NCBI RefSeq assembly: GCF_003160695.1 | Contig: NZ_QGDD01000003.1 | Span: 124,001-188,000, forward strand | From: Nocardioides silvaticus | GTDB lineage: Bacteria; Actinomycetota; Actinomycetes; Propionibacteriales; Nocardioidaceae | Length of the DNA: 64,000 nucleotides | Direction of reading: 5' to 3' | Part shown: piece by piece, positions 33,761-46,272 of the stretch | Position numbering within the stretch: position 1 is the first letter of the stretch | Layout of the letters: every line of letters starts with the position of its first letter | Notes under the pieces: model-generated | Databases searched by the model: none | The model's input: the letters and a program-made list of their open reading frames with translations, nothing else | What the model was told of the DNA's origin: nothing | Translations under genes and position numbers: made by a program

Positions 33761-36700
33761 GTGGCGACGGTCGGCCCGCGGTTCTCCGTCCTCGGCCCCG
33801 TCGAGGTGGTCAGGGAGGACGGCAGCACGTCCGCACCGCCCGGCCGCAAGCCGCGCCAGCTGATGGCGTCCCTGCTCCTGCGCAGGGGACGCCCGGTCAG
33901 CACCGCTCTGCTCGTCGACGACCTCTGGGGCGACGACGCCCCGGCGGGGGCTGATACGACACTGCGCAGCCACGTGTCCGCCGTACGGCGATGGCTCGGT
34001 GAGCACGACGCCGCGGACCTGCTGACGACCGGTCCGAGCGGCTACCGGTTCGCGCCGGCCCGGGACCAGGTGGACGCCGATCTGTTCGAGGACCTGGTCG
34101 GACGGAGCCAGGAGGCGCTGGGGCTCGGCCAGGCCGAGCGGGCGGAGACCGCCGCCCGGGAGGCCCTCGCGCTCTGGCGCGGTGGCCCGTTCGGCGAGCT
34201 GCCCGACGTCGAGCAGGCGGTGGTTGAGGTGGCCCGGCTCGACGAGCTGCGGTTCGCCGCGCTGGAGGTGCGCGGCGCTGCGCAGCTGCAGCGCGGCCGC
34301 CATCGCGAGGCGGTCGCCGAGCTCGACGCGCTGGTGGCGGCGCACCCGTTCCGCGAGCGGTTCTGCGAGCAGCTGATGGTCGCGCTCTACCGGTCCGGTC
34401 GGCAGGCGGACGCGCTGGCGTCGTACGGCCGGCTGCGGGAGTCGCTCGCCGACGAGCTCGGCCTCGACCCCGGACCGGAGATCCAGCAGCTCTCGCAGCA
34501 GATCCTGCGCCAGGACCCCGTGCTGGCGGGCGATCCGTCGGTCGCCGTCACCGACCTCGCGTCGGCTCCGCCAGCGGCGGCACTGCCCGACGGTGCATCC
34601 CCCGGCCTGCCTGACGCCCTCCTCGACGCCGCCGCGCGCTCCCCCATGGTCGGCCGCGAGGCGGAGTGGGACCGGCTGTCGGCGGCCTGGGCGACGACGG
34701 CCGGCGGCGGGCGTCGGGTGGTGCTGCTGTCGGGCGAGGCGGGCATCGGCAAGACCCGGCTGGTCGCCGAGCTCGCGGCCGAGGCGGCCCGGGCCGGGCG
34801 ACCGGCACTGGTCGGCCGGTCCGAGGGCACCGGCCGCGCCTACCACGCGATCGCCGACGCGCTGCAGAGCACCGAGCTCGTCACCGCCACGATCGCAGAC
34901 CTGCCGGACGGCGTCCGGCTGCCGCTCCAGCGGATCGCCGCGGCCGCGCCCACGGCGGGCGAGGGCCAGGGGCCCCAGGAGCGAGCAGTCCAGGAGCAGG
35001 CGGCCCAGGAGCAGGCGGCGCTGTACGCCGCCGCGGTGCAGCTCGTGCACCGGCTCGCCGCGTCCGGCCCCGTGCTCGTCCTGGTCGAGGACGCCGAACG
35101 CATCGACCGCGCCAGCGCCCTCCTGCTCCGCCACCTGGCCGAACGACTGCCCGCCGGCGTGCTCCTCGTGCTCTGCTTCAGGGACCCGCCGGGCGCCCGT
35201 CACGAACCGCTCGGCGACCTGCTCGGAACGCTGTCGCGCAACCCCCTGGTCGACCGCATCGCGCTCGGCCGGCTCGACGTCACCGCCACCGCGACGCTGC
35301 TGGGCGAGGTGCTCGGCGACATCGCCGCCCTGGGACCGACGACCGCGCAGGAGGTGTGGGAGCGCACCGGCGGCAACCCCTACTTCGCGACCGAGGTCGG
35401 CCGGAACCTGGCCGGAGGGACCCACGACACCGCCGAGGTACCGTCCGGGATCCGCGACGCCCTCCGCCACCGGCTGCGCGAGCTGGCCCCGGTGACCCAG
35501 CAGGTGCTCGTCGGCGCGGCAGTGCTGACGGGCCAGGTCGAGTTCGGGGTGCTCTCCCGGGTGCTGGAGGCGGGCGAGGACGAGGTGGCCGAGGGCCTCG
35601 ACGACGCCGTGCGGTCCGGCCTGCTCGTGGAGTCCGGACGGTCGTGGGCAGGCACCTACACCTTCCCGCACGACCTGGTCCGCGACGCCGTACGGGAGGG
35701 GCTGTCGGGACAGCAGCTGCGGCGGATGCACGCCCGCTGTGCCCAGGTGCTGGCGGCGACGACGGTGCCCGGGGGACCGGGCAGCTCCGCCGTCGCGCTG
35801 CACCTGCGGGGCGCCGGCGCGTCGGCCCCGACCGCCGACACCGTCGACTGGTGCCTGAGCGCGGCCCGCGAGGCCGAGAGCCTGGCGGCCTGGGACGAGG
35901 CGATCGAGCACGCCGAGGCGGCCGTGGAGCTGCTCCAGTCGGCCGGCGGCACCCGGCTGGCGGAGGTGTGCGTGGTCGTCGCCGGGCTGCGGATCCGCTC
36001 CACCCAGGGTTTCGACCGGGCGGTCGAGCTGCTCGACGTCGCCCTGCGGGAGTACACCGCCGCCGGCGAGGACGAGCGCGCCGCGGTGATCCACAGCCGG
36101 CTCGGTGGCGCGCTCAGCCTGCACCACTCGGTGATGGACATCCCGCGGGCGCTGGAGCACCTCGACGCCGCGGACCGGCTGGGGACCGACCCGCGGCACA
36201 CCTTCCTGCTGGCGTTCGGTCGTACCCAGGCGGCGATGTTCGGCCTGCGCACCGACCTGCTCCAGGAGTCCGCCGACCTCGTCGTGGCGATCGCGCAGCA
36301 GTCGGGCCGACGCGGGGCGGCGGCGCTCGCCGACTGGGCGTCGGGCTGGGCGGCCTTCAACCGGGGCGACACCGCCGGCGCGTTCGCCCACCTCGACCGC
36401 TCCTGGCGCGCGGCCCACGAGGTCGCGGACCCGACGCTGGGCTGGGGCACCGTCAACGCCGCCGCCCTGATGGCCAACGGCTACCTGCTCGACCCCGCTC
36501 TGGCGCGGACCTGGTGCCGCCGCGCGCTGGGGCAGCCGCGGTTCGACACGCTCGAGTACGGCCACCAGACCGCCGCCGACCAGCTGGCGCTCGCGCTCTG
36601 CCTCCAGGGCGACCTGTCCGGCGCGCGGGAGGCGGTCGCCGTGCTCGACCAGACCGCCACGGCGCGGCGGATGCTGACCTTCCTCGAGGGCGACTGGGAG

Positions 36701-37294
36701 GCGGCCGAGGCGTCGTGGGCGGCCGCCGTCGCGCACGACGAGGCCGCGGGCGACCGCCACGACGCGCTCACCAACCTGCGCTGGCTGGCCACGGCGCGGA
36801 CGGCGCTCGGCGACACCGACGGGGCCCGGACCGCGCTCGACCGCGCGCTCGCGCTCGCCGTGTCCGGCCCGCAGGTGCCGAGCGAGGTGGCCGTCCGGGC
36901 CGCGCTCGCCCGGCTGCTCGCCGCGGCCGACCCTGCTGCCGCACGCCAGCACGTCGCCGCCGCCGAGCGGGTCGTCGGCGACGGAACCGGCTGGCACGGT
37001 CTCGCGGCCGAGGTGGCCCTGGCCGCCGCGGTCGTGGCGGAGGCCGGAGGCGACACCGGGTCCGCCGACCGGGGGCTGGAGCGCGCGCTCGAGGTGGCAG
37101 AGCAGCACGGGCTGGCCTGGCTCGCCGCAGCCGTACGACGGACGCGGGCCGAGGCGCTCGAGCGGCGCGGCGACGGGGCGGCCGCCGACGCTCACGAGGA
37201 CGCCGCGGCGTCGTACTCACGGATCGGGGCGCATGAGCGGTGGCTGGCCTGGTCGGGACTTCAACGCAACTTCCACACCCCGACGCCATCGTGA
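33761..37294 (+). CDS. Large SARP-type regulator (wHTH-BTAD-ATPase-TPR)
   Basis: The 1177-residue protein has an OmpR-like winged helix (RFSVLGPVEVVREDGSTSAP, then RKPRQLMASLLLRRGRPVS; ~5-95) and a BTAD domain to ~245 (DADLFEDLVGRSQEALGLGQ). An AAA/STAND ATPase follows with Walker A GEAGIGKT near 325-332 and a Walker-B-like LVLVEDAERID, then a long helical TPR-like C-terminus. No LuxR HTH is at the end. SARPs of this AfsR size activate secondary-metabolism or stress genes. Its stop overlaps the start of the FAD-monooxygenase fusion (GTGA), an unusual operon that suggests the enzyme is its own direct target or effector source. Confidence 0.9.
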   Translation: MATVGPRFSVLGPVEVVREDGSTSAPPGRKPRQLMASLLLRRGRPVSTALLVDDLWGDDAPAGADTTLRSHVSAVRRWLGEHDAADLLTTGPSGYRFAPARDQVDADLFEDLVGRSQEALGLGQAERAETAAREALALWRGGPFGELPDVEQAVVEVARLDELRFAALEVRGAAQLQRGRHREAVAELDALVAAHPFRERFCEQLMVALYRSGRQADALASYGRLRESLADELGLDPGPEIQQLSQQILRQDPVLAGDPSVAVTDLASAPPAAALPDGASPGLPDALLDAAARSPMVGREAEWDRLSAAWATTAGGGRRVVLLSGEAGIGKTRLVAELAAEAARAGRPALVGRSEGTGRAYHAIADALQSTELVTATIADLPDGVRLPLQRIAAAAPTAGEGQGPQERAVQEQAAQEQAALYAAAVQLVHRLAASGPVLVLVEDAERIDRASALLLRHLAERLPAGVLLVLCFRDPPGARHEPLGDLLGTLSRNPLVDRIALGRLDVTATATLLGEVLGDIAALGPTTAQEVWERTGGNPYFATEVGRNLAGGTHDTAEVPSGIRDALRHRLRELAPVTQQVLVGAAVLTGQVEFGVLSRVLEAGEDEVAEGLDDAVRSGLLVESGRSWAGTYTFPHDLVRDAVREGLSGQQLRRMHARCAQVLAATTVPGGPGSSAVALHLRGAGASAPTADTVDWCLSAAREAESLAAWDEAIEHAEAAVELLQSAGGTRLAEVCVVVAGLRIRSTQGFDRAVELLDVALREYTAAGEDERAAVIHSRLGGALSLHHSVMDIPRALEHLDAADRLGTDPRHTFLLAFGRTQAAMFGLRTDLLQESADLVVAIAQQSGRRGAAALADWASGWAAFNRGDTAGAFAHLDRSWRAAHEVADPTLGWGTVNAAALMANGYLLDPALARTWCRRALGQPRFDTLEYGHQTAADQLALALCLQGDLSGAREAVAVLDQTATARRMLTFLEGDWEAAEASWAAAVAHDEAAGDRHDALTNLRWLATARTALGDTDGARTALDRALALAVSGPQVPSEVAVRAALARLLAAADPAAARQHVAAAERVVGDGTGWHGLAAEVALAAAVVAEAGGDTGSADRGLERALEVAEQHGLAWLAAAVRRTRAEALERRGDGAAADAHEDAAASYSRIGAHERWLAWSGLQRNFHTPTPS

Positions 37295-39285
37295 GCACCA
37301 TGGACGCGAACCTCTCCTACGACGTCATCGTGGTGGGCGCCCGGTGCGCGGGCAGCACGGCCGCGACCGTGCTGGCCCGGGCCGGCCGGCGGGTGCTGCT
37401 GGTCGACCGGGACCCGATGCCGAGCGACACCCTCTCGACCCACCAGTTCTTCCCCGGGTCGCTGGCGCTGCTCGACCGGCTCGGCGCGGGAGAGCGGCTG
37501 CGCGCGAGCCACCGGCTGCACCCGACCCGCTACTCGTGGCGGGTGCTGGGACACGCGGTGGTCGGCGAGTTCACCGCGAAGGGCGGCCACACCCGCACCC
37601 TGTCGGTCCGCCGGGTCGCGCTCGACGCGGCGCTGCTGGCGACGGCGGTCGACGCCGGCGTCGAGGTGCTGCTCGGCACCGGCGTCGCCGGCCTGGTCGG
37701 CGCCGGCACGGCGGACGACCCGGTCCGCGGCGTCGTCCTCACCGACGGCCGCGAGGTCACCGCCTCGTGGGTGGTCGGCGCCGACGGCCGCAGCTCCACC
37801 GTCGCCCGACGGCTGGGGCTGGAGAAGACGGACGAGCGCCGGGGCGACATGGCGATGCTCGTCGGCTACTGGATTGGCCTGCCGCCCTCGGACCTGTGCC
37901 AGATCGACGTGCACGAGCAGGCCGCGATCATGTCGTCTCCCTGCGAGGACGGCGTCCACCTGATCTCGGTGTCCGGACCGGCGTCGCTCACGAGCGGCAG
38001 CGCCGAGGAGCGGCAGGCCGCCTACCTGGCGGCGATCCGGCGCTTCCCCGGCGTGGTGAACCCCCGGCTTCTGGCCCGGGCCGAGCAGGTCGGTCCGGTG
38101 CTGCCGGTGCCCGAGACGATGCTGCGCGGCTTCCAGCGCCGCGGCCACGGCCCGGGCTGGGCACTGGTCGGCGACGCCGTCTCCTTCAAGCACCCCGCGA
38201 CGGCGCAGGGCATCGGCGACGCACTGGCCCAGGGGTGGTACGTCGCCGACGCGCTCGGCCGCTCGCTGTCCGGCGAGCCGCTGGCCGGCTACGAGGCCTG
38301 GCGGGAGGAGCGGGACGCCGGCCACTACGCGTGGTCGTACGACGCCGGCCGGTTCCCCGGTCCGGCCGCGGCTCCGGTCTACGCCGGCCTTGTCGCCGAT
38401 CCCGTGGCCGGCCAGGAGTTCCTCGACTCCTTCGACAAGCAGGTCGCCCCGCGTGCGGTGCTGACCGGCGAGCGGATCGCACGCTGGCACGTGGCCGGGC
38501 TCTACGAGCTGGGCGTCGCCCAGCTGGTCGCGCTCGTGGAGTCGCTGGCCGAGGAGGACCTCGCCCGGGTGGTGCCGTCCTGCCCGGACTGGACGGTCGG
38601 CGACCTGGTCGCCCACCTGGTCGGGGTGGCCGAGGACTCGGTCGCCGGCCGCTTCTACGACGCCGCGCTCGAGGCGTGGACCGATCCCGCGCTGGCCGAG
38701 GCGCGGGAGAGGTGGACGGCGGGGCACGTGACCCGGCACGTCTCCCGCGACCGCGAGGGGCTGCTGCGCGACGCGGACGTGCACCTGCGCGCTCTGGTGA
38801 CCGCACTGCGGCTCGGGCACAACCCCGTGCCGGGGGCTCCGGTCTGGGGCCCGGGGGCACCGGTGACCGACCTGGCCGCGCACCTGGCCGACCTGCGGGA
38901 GGCGCTGGACCTGCCGGCCGACGAGTCGGGGCCGGTGCTGCGGTTCGGGTTCGACTCCTACCGCGACTGGCTGGGCCTCCGGCTGCGCCGGCGGGGACTG
39001 CCGGCGCTCGAGGTGTCGATCGGCAAGAAGTCCTGGGTGGTCGGCAAGGGCGATCCCGCAGGCTCGGTCGGTGGTTCGGCCTATGAGCTGTTCCGCGTCT
39101 TCAGCGGCCGGCGCAGCGCCGAGGCGATCACCGGGCTGGCGTGGACGACCGATCCCACGCCGTACCTCCCGGTGATCGCGCCCTACCCGCTCGCCGAAGC
39201 CGCGCAGACCCCGGTGGGCCAGCCCCGCAGCACCTTCTCCATCGGCTTGCCGCGGGCGAGCTCGTCGACGAGCTTGTCGAGGTAG
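37291..39285 (+). CDS. FAD monooxygenase fused to a mycothiol-dependent isomerase-like domain
   Basis: The 664-residue protein has an N-terminal group-A flavin monooxygenase half (residues ~1-395) with the FAD motif [12 protein letters not shown] near 14-25, the GADGRSS motif, and [15 protein letters not shown] near 291-305. From ~405 there is a mycothiol-dependent maleylpyruvate isomerase-like half: [35 protein letters not shown], and a C-terminal SCP2-like part ([20 protein letters not shown]). Such halves are normally separate proteins. It begins at a GTG overlapping the SARP stop. Its last ~34 residues run antisense into the DUF2200 gene. Confidence 0.88.
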   Translation: MSTMDANLSYDVIVVGARCAGSTAATVLARAGRRVLLVDRDPMPSDTLSTHQFFPGSLALLDRLGAGERLRASHRLHPTRYSWRVLGHAVVGEFTAKGGHTRTLSVRRVALDAALLATAVDAGVEVLLGTGVAGLVGAGTADDPVRGVVLTDGREVTASWVVGADGRSSTVARRLGLEKTDERRGDMAMLVGYWIGLPPSDLCQIDVHEQAAIMSSPCEDGVHLISVSGPASLTSGSAEERQAAYLAAIRRFPGVVNPRLLARAEQVGPVLPVPETMLRGFQRRGHGPGWALVGDAVSFKHPATAQGIGDALAQGWYVADALGRSLSGEPLAGYEAWREERDAGHYAWSYDAGRFPGPAAAPVYAGLVADPVAGQEFLDSFDKQVAPRAVLTGERIARWHVAGLYELGVAQLVALVESLAEEDLARVVPSCPDWTVGDLVAHLVGVAEDSVAGRFYDAALEAWTDPALAEARERWTAGHVTRHVSRDREGLLRDADVHLRALVTALRLGHNPVPGAPVWGPGAPVTDLAAHLADLREALDLPADESGPVLRFGFDSYRDWLGLRLRRRGLPALEVSIGKKSWVVGKGDPAGSVGGSAYELFRVFSGRRSAEAITGLAWTTDPTPYLPVIAPYPLAEAAQTPVGQPRSTFSIGLPRASSSTSLSR

Positions 39286-39560
39286 CGGACCTTCTGCATC
39301 AGCGGGTCCTCGATGTCCTCGACCCGGATGCCGCAGATGACGCCGGTGATGGCGGACGCGTTCGGGTTGAGGTCGGCCTGCGCGAAGAAGTCCTCGAACG
39401 TGGTCCCGTCCTCGAGGTGCTGCTGCAGCGCCTCCTCGTCGTAGCCCGTCAGCCACTCGATGACCTCGTGGAGCTCGGCCTTGGTCCGGCCCTTCTTCTC
39501 GACCTTGGTCACGTAGTGCGGGTAGACCGAGGCGACGCTGAGCTGGTAGATCCGGTGCAC
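39183..39560 (-). CDS. DUF2200 protein
   Basis: The 125-residue protein matches the compact DUF2200 family: [56 protein letters not shown], and [20 protein letters not shown]. Structures known for the family do not reveal a function. The GTG at 39560 begins the family N-terminus; a longer start at 39590 would overlap the upstream gene. It overlaps the C-terminus of the convergent FAD fusion gene by 103 bp. Confidence 0.88.
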   Translation of the reverse strand: MHRIYQLSVASVYPHYVTKVEKKGRTKAELHEVIEWLTGYDEEALQQHLEDGTTFEDFFAQADLNPNASAITGVICGIRVEDIEDPLMQKVRYLDKLVDELARGKPMEKVLRGWPTGVCAASASG

Positions 39561-39570
39561 GCCACCGAGG

Positions 39571-39881
39571 CTACTTCGCACCTCCGTCACGTGCGGGCCA
39601 AGGCACGTCCGTCTCCCACCGCTCCCGGCGCTCGTCGTCGGTCTGCTCCCACCACGGCGTGCCGCGCTCGCCGAGGGCGACCTTCGCGGCCTGCACCCCG
39701 GCGCGCGCCGCCGGCTCGTCGTCGGTCCCCTTGGTCCGCCCGACCTCGCGACGCCACGCCATCAGGACCTTGGTCAGCTCGGCGCGACGGCCCTCGGGGA
39801 TCGCCGGATCGGTCGCCCGCCAGCGCCGTCCGTCGACGACGATGTACCGACCGTCGTCGGTCCGCTCGACCTCCCGCCCGC

Positions 39882-39885
<4 letters not shown>
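39571..39885 (-). CDS. Conserved hypothetical protein downstream of lon
   Basis: The 104-residue charged protein has a small beta N-terminus ([20 protein letters not shown]) and a helical rest ([20 protein letters not shown] to the end). It has no membrane segment or cysteines. Similar small proteins beginning with a GRRWRATDP motif occur widely but have no known function. Its start overlaps the lon stop (ATGA), so it is co-translated with the protease. Confidence 0.75.
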
Positions 39886-42193
<2,308 letters not shown>

Positions 42194-42203
<10 letters not shown>

Positions 42204-42214
42204 GTGGGCTCAAC
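42194..42214. promoter_or_regulatory. HAIR-like element for HspR at the lon start
   Basis: On the lon strand it reads GTTGAGC-CCACATG-ACTCAAG. The HAIR consensus is CTTGAGT-N7-ACTCAAG, so 12 of 14 arm bases match. The right arm lies over lon codons 2-4. HspR represses lon through HAIR in streptomycetes. Confidence 0.75.
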
Positions 42215-42310
42215 TCCGGGCGGGGTCCTGCCGTTCCCGCAGGTGGGCTGAGTTCGCTGCGAGCGAACGGCGGCTTGGGCTCGGGCGCGGCTCCCTCCTA
42301 GCCTGGGGGT

Positions 42311-43459
42311 GTGCTCGACACCGCCACCCTCCGCGTGACGTTCGGGGTGGTCGGGCTGTGCGTCGTCGTCCTCTCGTACGGCGTCACGTACCGCACCACG
42401 CGCTCGGCGTACAGCGGCTGGTGGTGCATCTCGCTGGTGCTGTTCTTCGTCAGCGCGCTCCTCTTCCTGGCCAACGACACCGACGTCCAGGTGGTCGCCA
42501 ACCCGTTGGGCAACACCCTCGCCGTGCTGGGCGCCGGCTGCGTGTGGGCGGCCGCGCGCTCGCTGCGAGGTCGCGCGACGACCTGGTGGCAGCTGGCGAT
42601 CGCTCCGCTCGTCGTGCTGGTGGCCTCGTCCCTCGACGACCCGGCCGACGACATCTGGGCGGGTGGTCCGTTCTTCCTGTCCGGCATGGCGGTGATGCTC
42701 GGGCTGTCGGCGTACGAGCTGGCCACGATGCTGCGCGCGGGACTCGGGCAGGCCACCGCCCGGGCCCAGATCCGCTTCACGCTCTGGTCGCTCACGCTGA
42801 CGTCCGGGATGGTCGCGCTCTACTACCTCCTGCGCGCCGTCGTCTTCGTCGCCGTCGGTCCCGACGACGACCTGTTCCGCGCGGCGTTCGGGTCGCAGGC
42901 GACCACGCTGATCACCCTGGTCATGCTCGTCGTCGTCACGTTCAGCATGTCGGAGATGAGTCACGTCGAGCAGACCACCGACCTCCACGAGCAGGCCACG
43001 CACGACGACCTGACCGGCGTGCTGAACCGGTCGGAGTTCCTCCGCCGCGCCGGCGCGTTCGTCGCCCACGGTTCGGCCGCGGTGGTGGCCGCCGACCTCG
43101 ACGGCTTCAAGGCGCTGAACGACGGTCACGGACACGCCGCCGGCGACGCCGCGCTGATGCGATTCGCGATGGTGGCCAGGGAGGTCGTCGGCGACGGCGG
43201 GCTGGTCGGCCGGCTCGGCGGCGACGAGTTCGCGTTGCTGGTGCCCGTCGCGTCCGACGCCCGCGAGACCGTCGGACGGATCCGTGCCCGCTACGCCGAC
43301 GGCGGCGCGGACGGACCGTTGCCGACCATCAGCTTCGGCATCGCACCTCTGGACGCCGAGGTCGGCGTCAAGGACACGATCGTTCGTGCCGACGTCGCGC
43401 TCTACCAGGCCAAGGCCGCCGGTCGCGACCGGGTCGTCGTGTACGACGGCGCGGGCTGA
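42311..43459 (+). CDS. Membrane diguanylate cyclase (GGDEF)
   Basis: The 382-residue protein has about six or seven membrane helices in the first ~215 residues (LRVTFGVVGLCVVVLSYGVT; CISLVLFFVSALLFLAN; ALYYLLRAVVFVAVG). A GGDEF domain follows with DDLTGVLNRSEF and the intact active site RLGGDEFALL near 301-310. It should make c-di-GMP. No EAL domain is fused. Starts at a GTG directly after GGGGGT. It is divergent from lon and convergent with the response regulator. Confidence 0.9.
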   Translation: MLDTATLRVTFGVVGLCVVVLSYGVTYRTTRSAYSGWWCISLVLFFVSALLFLANDTDVQVVANPLGNTLAVLGAGCVWAAARSLRGRATTWWQLAIAPLVVLVASSLDDPADDIWAGGPFFLSGMAVMLGLSAYELATMLRAGLGQATARAQIRFTLWSLTLTSGMVALYYLLRAVVFVAVGPDDDLFRAAFGSQATTLITLVMLVVVTFSMSEMSHVEQTTDLHEQATHDDLTGVLNRSEFLRRAGAFVAHGSAAVVAADLDGFKALNDGHGHAAGDAALMRFAMVAREVVGDGGLVGRLGGDEFALLVPVASDARETVGRIRARYADGGADGPLPTISFGIAPLDAEVGVKDTIVRADVALYQAKAAGRDRVVVYDGAG

Positions 43460-43460
43460 C

Positions 43461-44087
43461 TCATCCGGCACCGAGCCCGGCGTCCCGTGCCCGGGCGATG
43501 ACTTCGGAGCGGGTGCCGCCGAGCTTGGTGAGGATGCTGGAGACCTGGTTGCGGACTGTCTTGGGCGAGAGGAACAACGCGTCGGCGATCTCGGCGTTGG
43601 AGCGCCCCGCTGCGACCAGGTCGAGCACCTCGGTCTCGCGCTCGGTGAGACCAGGAAACGGGGCCGCCACCCGCGCGGCCGAGGCCTGCGTCAGCACCGC
43701 CGCTGCGACCTGCTCACCGAACACGACCTGGCCGCGCGCCACGCCGACCAGCGCGCGCACGATGTCACCCGGCTCCGATCCTTTGACCAGGTAGCCGCGG
43801 GCACCCGCCCGGATGGCGGCACCGAGCGCGGTGGCCTCCTCGGACATCGTGAGCACGACGACCACCAGATCCGGGTTGGCGCGCTGGAAGAGCCGGATCG
43901 CCGACAGGCCGTCGGTGCCGGGCAGCCCTAGGTCGAGCACGACGAGGTCCGCCTCGACCGCCTTCTCGATCGCCGGCTCCGCCTCACCGAACTCGCCGAC
44001 GACCGACCAGCCGTCGATGTCGCCGACCAGCCGCGCGACCGCCTGACGGTAGAGCGGGTGGTCCTCGACGACCAGCACGCGCGTCAC
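43461..44087 (-). CDS. NarL/LuxR-family response regulator
   Basis: The 208-residue protein has a receiver domain (VTRVLVVEDHPLYRQAVARL; phospho-acceptor Asp in LVVLDLGLPGTDG near 52; Lys in GYLVKGSEPGD) and a C-terminal LuxR HTH (LTERETEVLDLVAAGRSNAE, then IADALFLSPKTVRNQVSSIL). The GTG at 44087 overlaps the kinase stop (GTGA). Its cognate kinase is the adjacent frameshifted gene, so signalling through this pair may be lost or driven from elsewhere. Confidence 0.92.
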   Translation of the reverse strand: MTRVLVVEDHPLYRQAVARLVGDIDGWSVVGEFGEAEPAIEKAVEADLVVLDLGLPGTDGLSAIRLFQRANPDLVVVVLTMSEEATALGAAIRAGARGYLVKGSEPGDIVRALVGVARGQVVFGEQVAAAVLTQASAARVAAPFPGLTERETEVLDLVAAGRSNAEIADALFLSPKTVRNQVSSILTKLGGTRSEVIARARDAGLGAG

Positions 44088-45552
44088 GAAGCGCCTCCGG
44101 GAAGCCACGCCTCGACCCGCGTGCCACCGTCGGCGCTGGCCACCTCGAGCCGACCGCCGAGCTCCTCCGCGCGGGCGCTCATCGCTCTCAGGCCGATCCC
44201 GGGCTCGTGCGTGGCGGGCAGGCCGACGCCATCGTCCTCGACCCGGACGCGGACACCGTCGTCGTGCCGCACGCTGACCGACACCAGCGTCGGCTCTGCA
44301 TGCCGCACCGCGTTGGTCGCGGCCTCCATGACGATGCGGTACGTCGCGACCTGCACCACGCGGGGCAGGTCCGGGAGTGCCTCGATGTCGACGGTAACCG
44401 TCGGGCCGAACCGGTCGAGCGAGCGCAGCGACTCCCTCAGCGCGGTCGCCAGGCCCAGGTCGTCGAGGGCTGCCGGTCCGAGTCCGGCGCTGATCCGGCG
44501 CACTTCGCCCACCGCGCGCTGCACCTCGTCCGCGAGGCCACGGACGACCTCGGGGTCCGGGTCGTGCTCCAGGTGACGGAGACCGAGACCGATGGCTGCC
44601 AACGAGGGCCCGAGCTTGTCGTGGAGCTCTCGGCGCAGCACGGCGCGCTCGTCCTCGCGGTCGGCGACGAGCTCGCGGCGGGATGCAGAAAGACTCGTGA
44701 CGCGCCGCCGGAGGTCGACGACCTCGGCCCGTTGGTCGAGGAGCCGGTGCCGCAGCACCGCGTAGCCGACCGTGGCCGGGAGGGCCGCACCCGCGAGCAG
44801 CGCGAGCACCGTTTGCGGGGGCCCAGCGTCGGCAGGGACGAGCGCGGCGACGACCAGCACGGCGGCCGCGACGAGGAACCCGGCGATCTGGCCGCGCAGG
44901 TCGCTGCCTCGCGGTGCGTGGACGAAGCGGACGACCAGGGCGGCGAGGCCGAGGACCGTGGCGAGCATCAGCACCGGGAACGAGCCGCCTTCGACGATGC
45001 CCCAGGCAGCGTCGGGGCCGAACCCGAGCGGGTTGTCCACGGTCGGCTCGTCGGCGAGCGGTCCCGGGGCGAGGGCGCCCGAGGGACCAGTCCGGCGATG
45101 CCGGCCGCGCCGATCGCGGCCACCGGCCACCACCGTCGGCTCGGGAGGTTCCCGTCGGGGTAGAGCAGCAGACCGAAGGCCATCAGCGGCGGCGTGCCGA
45201 GCGCCCACACCCAGCTCGAGAGCCAGGCCGCCGCCTCGGCACCCGCGAGTCGCTCCTGCGCCCAACCGTGCGCGGGTAGCGCAAGCGCGCAGGCGAGACC
45301 GACGACGGTGTAGAGGACGCCGAGCCGCACGATGCCCGGCGGGTGCGGCCGGGTCGACCAGATCCCTGCGGCCACGACGCTGAAGCCGACCGCCGCCGGC
45401 ACCAGGACCCACACCTCGCCCTCGACCCCGTCGTGGGACGACAGGAGGTCGATCGACAGGCCCAGCGTCACCAGGCTCGCCGCAGCCGCCGGCAACGCGA
45501 GCCACGGCCACCAGGTGGCGACCGTGGCTGCACGCGCATCGGGAGCTGTCAT
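44084..45552 (-). pseudogene. Sensor histidine kinase with an apparent frameshift
   Basis: An ATG at 45552 opens a membrane N-terminus (TWWPWLALPAAAASLVTLGL, LGVLYTVVGLACALALPAH, PPLMAFGLLLYPDGNLPSRR) that reads in one frame to about 45080. The kinase part continues in another frame from LAPGPLADEPTVDN through two more helices to HisKA_3 (REDERAVLRRELHDKLGPSL, phospho-His in ELHDK) and HATPase (EDDGVGLPATHEPGIGLRAM). The full span is 1469 nt, one base short of a whole number of codons. The shift lies in GGGCGCCCTCGCCCCGGG (minus strand). It is either a real mutation or a one-base assembly error. The start overlaps the upstream gene stop (ATGA). Confidence 0.8.
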
Positions 45553-46208
45553 GCGGTCATTGTCGGTGCCGCCGCCGCGGCTGGGGTGCTTTCCGCCGAC
45601 GAGGTGCCGAGAGCCGAGCGGATCGCGAGCGCGACCATCCAGACGAGCAGCAGCAGGAAAGGAATCGGCACGTACGAGGCGGGCGCGACGACCCCGATGC
45701 CGGCGGTCACCATCGCCAGCACGCCCACGACGGTCGGCCACCAGGCAAGCCACCGAGGCGCGGGGGTCGCGAGCAGCCCGACACCGGCGGCAGAGAGCGC
45801 GAGGCCCAGGAGGAAACCCTGGAGGACGAATCCCTGCTCGCCCAGGCTGAGCAGGACCTCGGCGGTGGTGGCGTCGATGTCGTCCGCCAGCGACAGGGCT
45901 GCCATCGTCGAGCCCGCCGACCCGAGCTTCACACCGAGCATCGCCGCGCCACCCACGCCGACGCAGGCCGCCGCGACCGGCGCGGGCCGCGCCAGGAAGG
46001 AGACCAGCCAGCCGAAGAGGACGACCATCGCGACGAAACCGAGCAGCTCGAGCCCGTACCCGGCGTAGGCGATCGTCGGCAAGCCGTCCCGCAGCGAGGC
46101 GAGCACTTCCTCGTCGTCGCCGGTCGGACCGGCGTACAGGCCGTTGCCGACCAGCGGGCCGAGGGCGGAGAGCAGTGCGGACAGGACAAGGATCGGTTCT
46201 CTTCTCAT
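45549..46208 (-). CDS. Multi-pass membrane protein of unknown function
   Basis: The 219-residue protein has about six hydrophobic helices (ILVLSALLSALGPLVGNGLY; LLGFVAMVVLFGWLVSFLA; WWPTVVGVLAMVTAGIGVVA; IPFLLLLVWMVALAI). I see no recognisable catalytic motif. The ATG at 46208 is preferred over one 36 nt upstream. It overlaps the kinase start by 4 nt, so kinase, regulator and this protein form one operon, and it may act as an accessory sensor. Confidence 0.75.
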   Translation of the reverse strand: MRREPILVLSALLSALGPLVGNGLYAGPTGDDEEVLASLRDGLPTIAYAGYGLELLGFVAMVVLFGWLVSFLARPAPVAAACVGVGGAAMLGVKLGSAGSTMAALSLADDIDATTAEVLLSLGEQGFVLQGFLLGLALSAAGVGLLATPAPRWLAWWPTVVGVLAMVTAGIGVVAPASYVPIPFLLLLVWMVALAIRSALGTSSAESTPAAAAAPTMTA

Positions 46209-46272
46209 GCACCCACGCTGGCGTGGGCGCGCGACCCACCGCATGGGGCCGGTGTCCCGACCTGCCGGGACG

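Noticed and set aside
33473..37195. 1240-codon minus-strand open frame opposite the SARP gene
   Set aside because: It is antisense to a protein with clear BTAD and Walker motifs, and its own translation is repetitive Arg/Gly/Val shadow typical of high-GC DNA.
45060..45090. Programmed ribosomal frameshift in the histidine kinase
   Set aside because: No X-XXY-YYZ slippery heptamer or downstream pseudoknot is visible; a mutation or sequence error is simpler.
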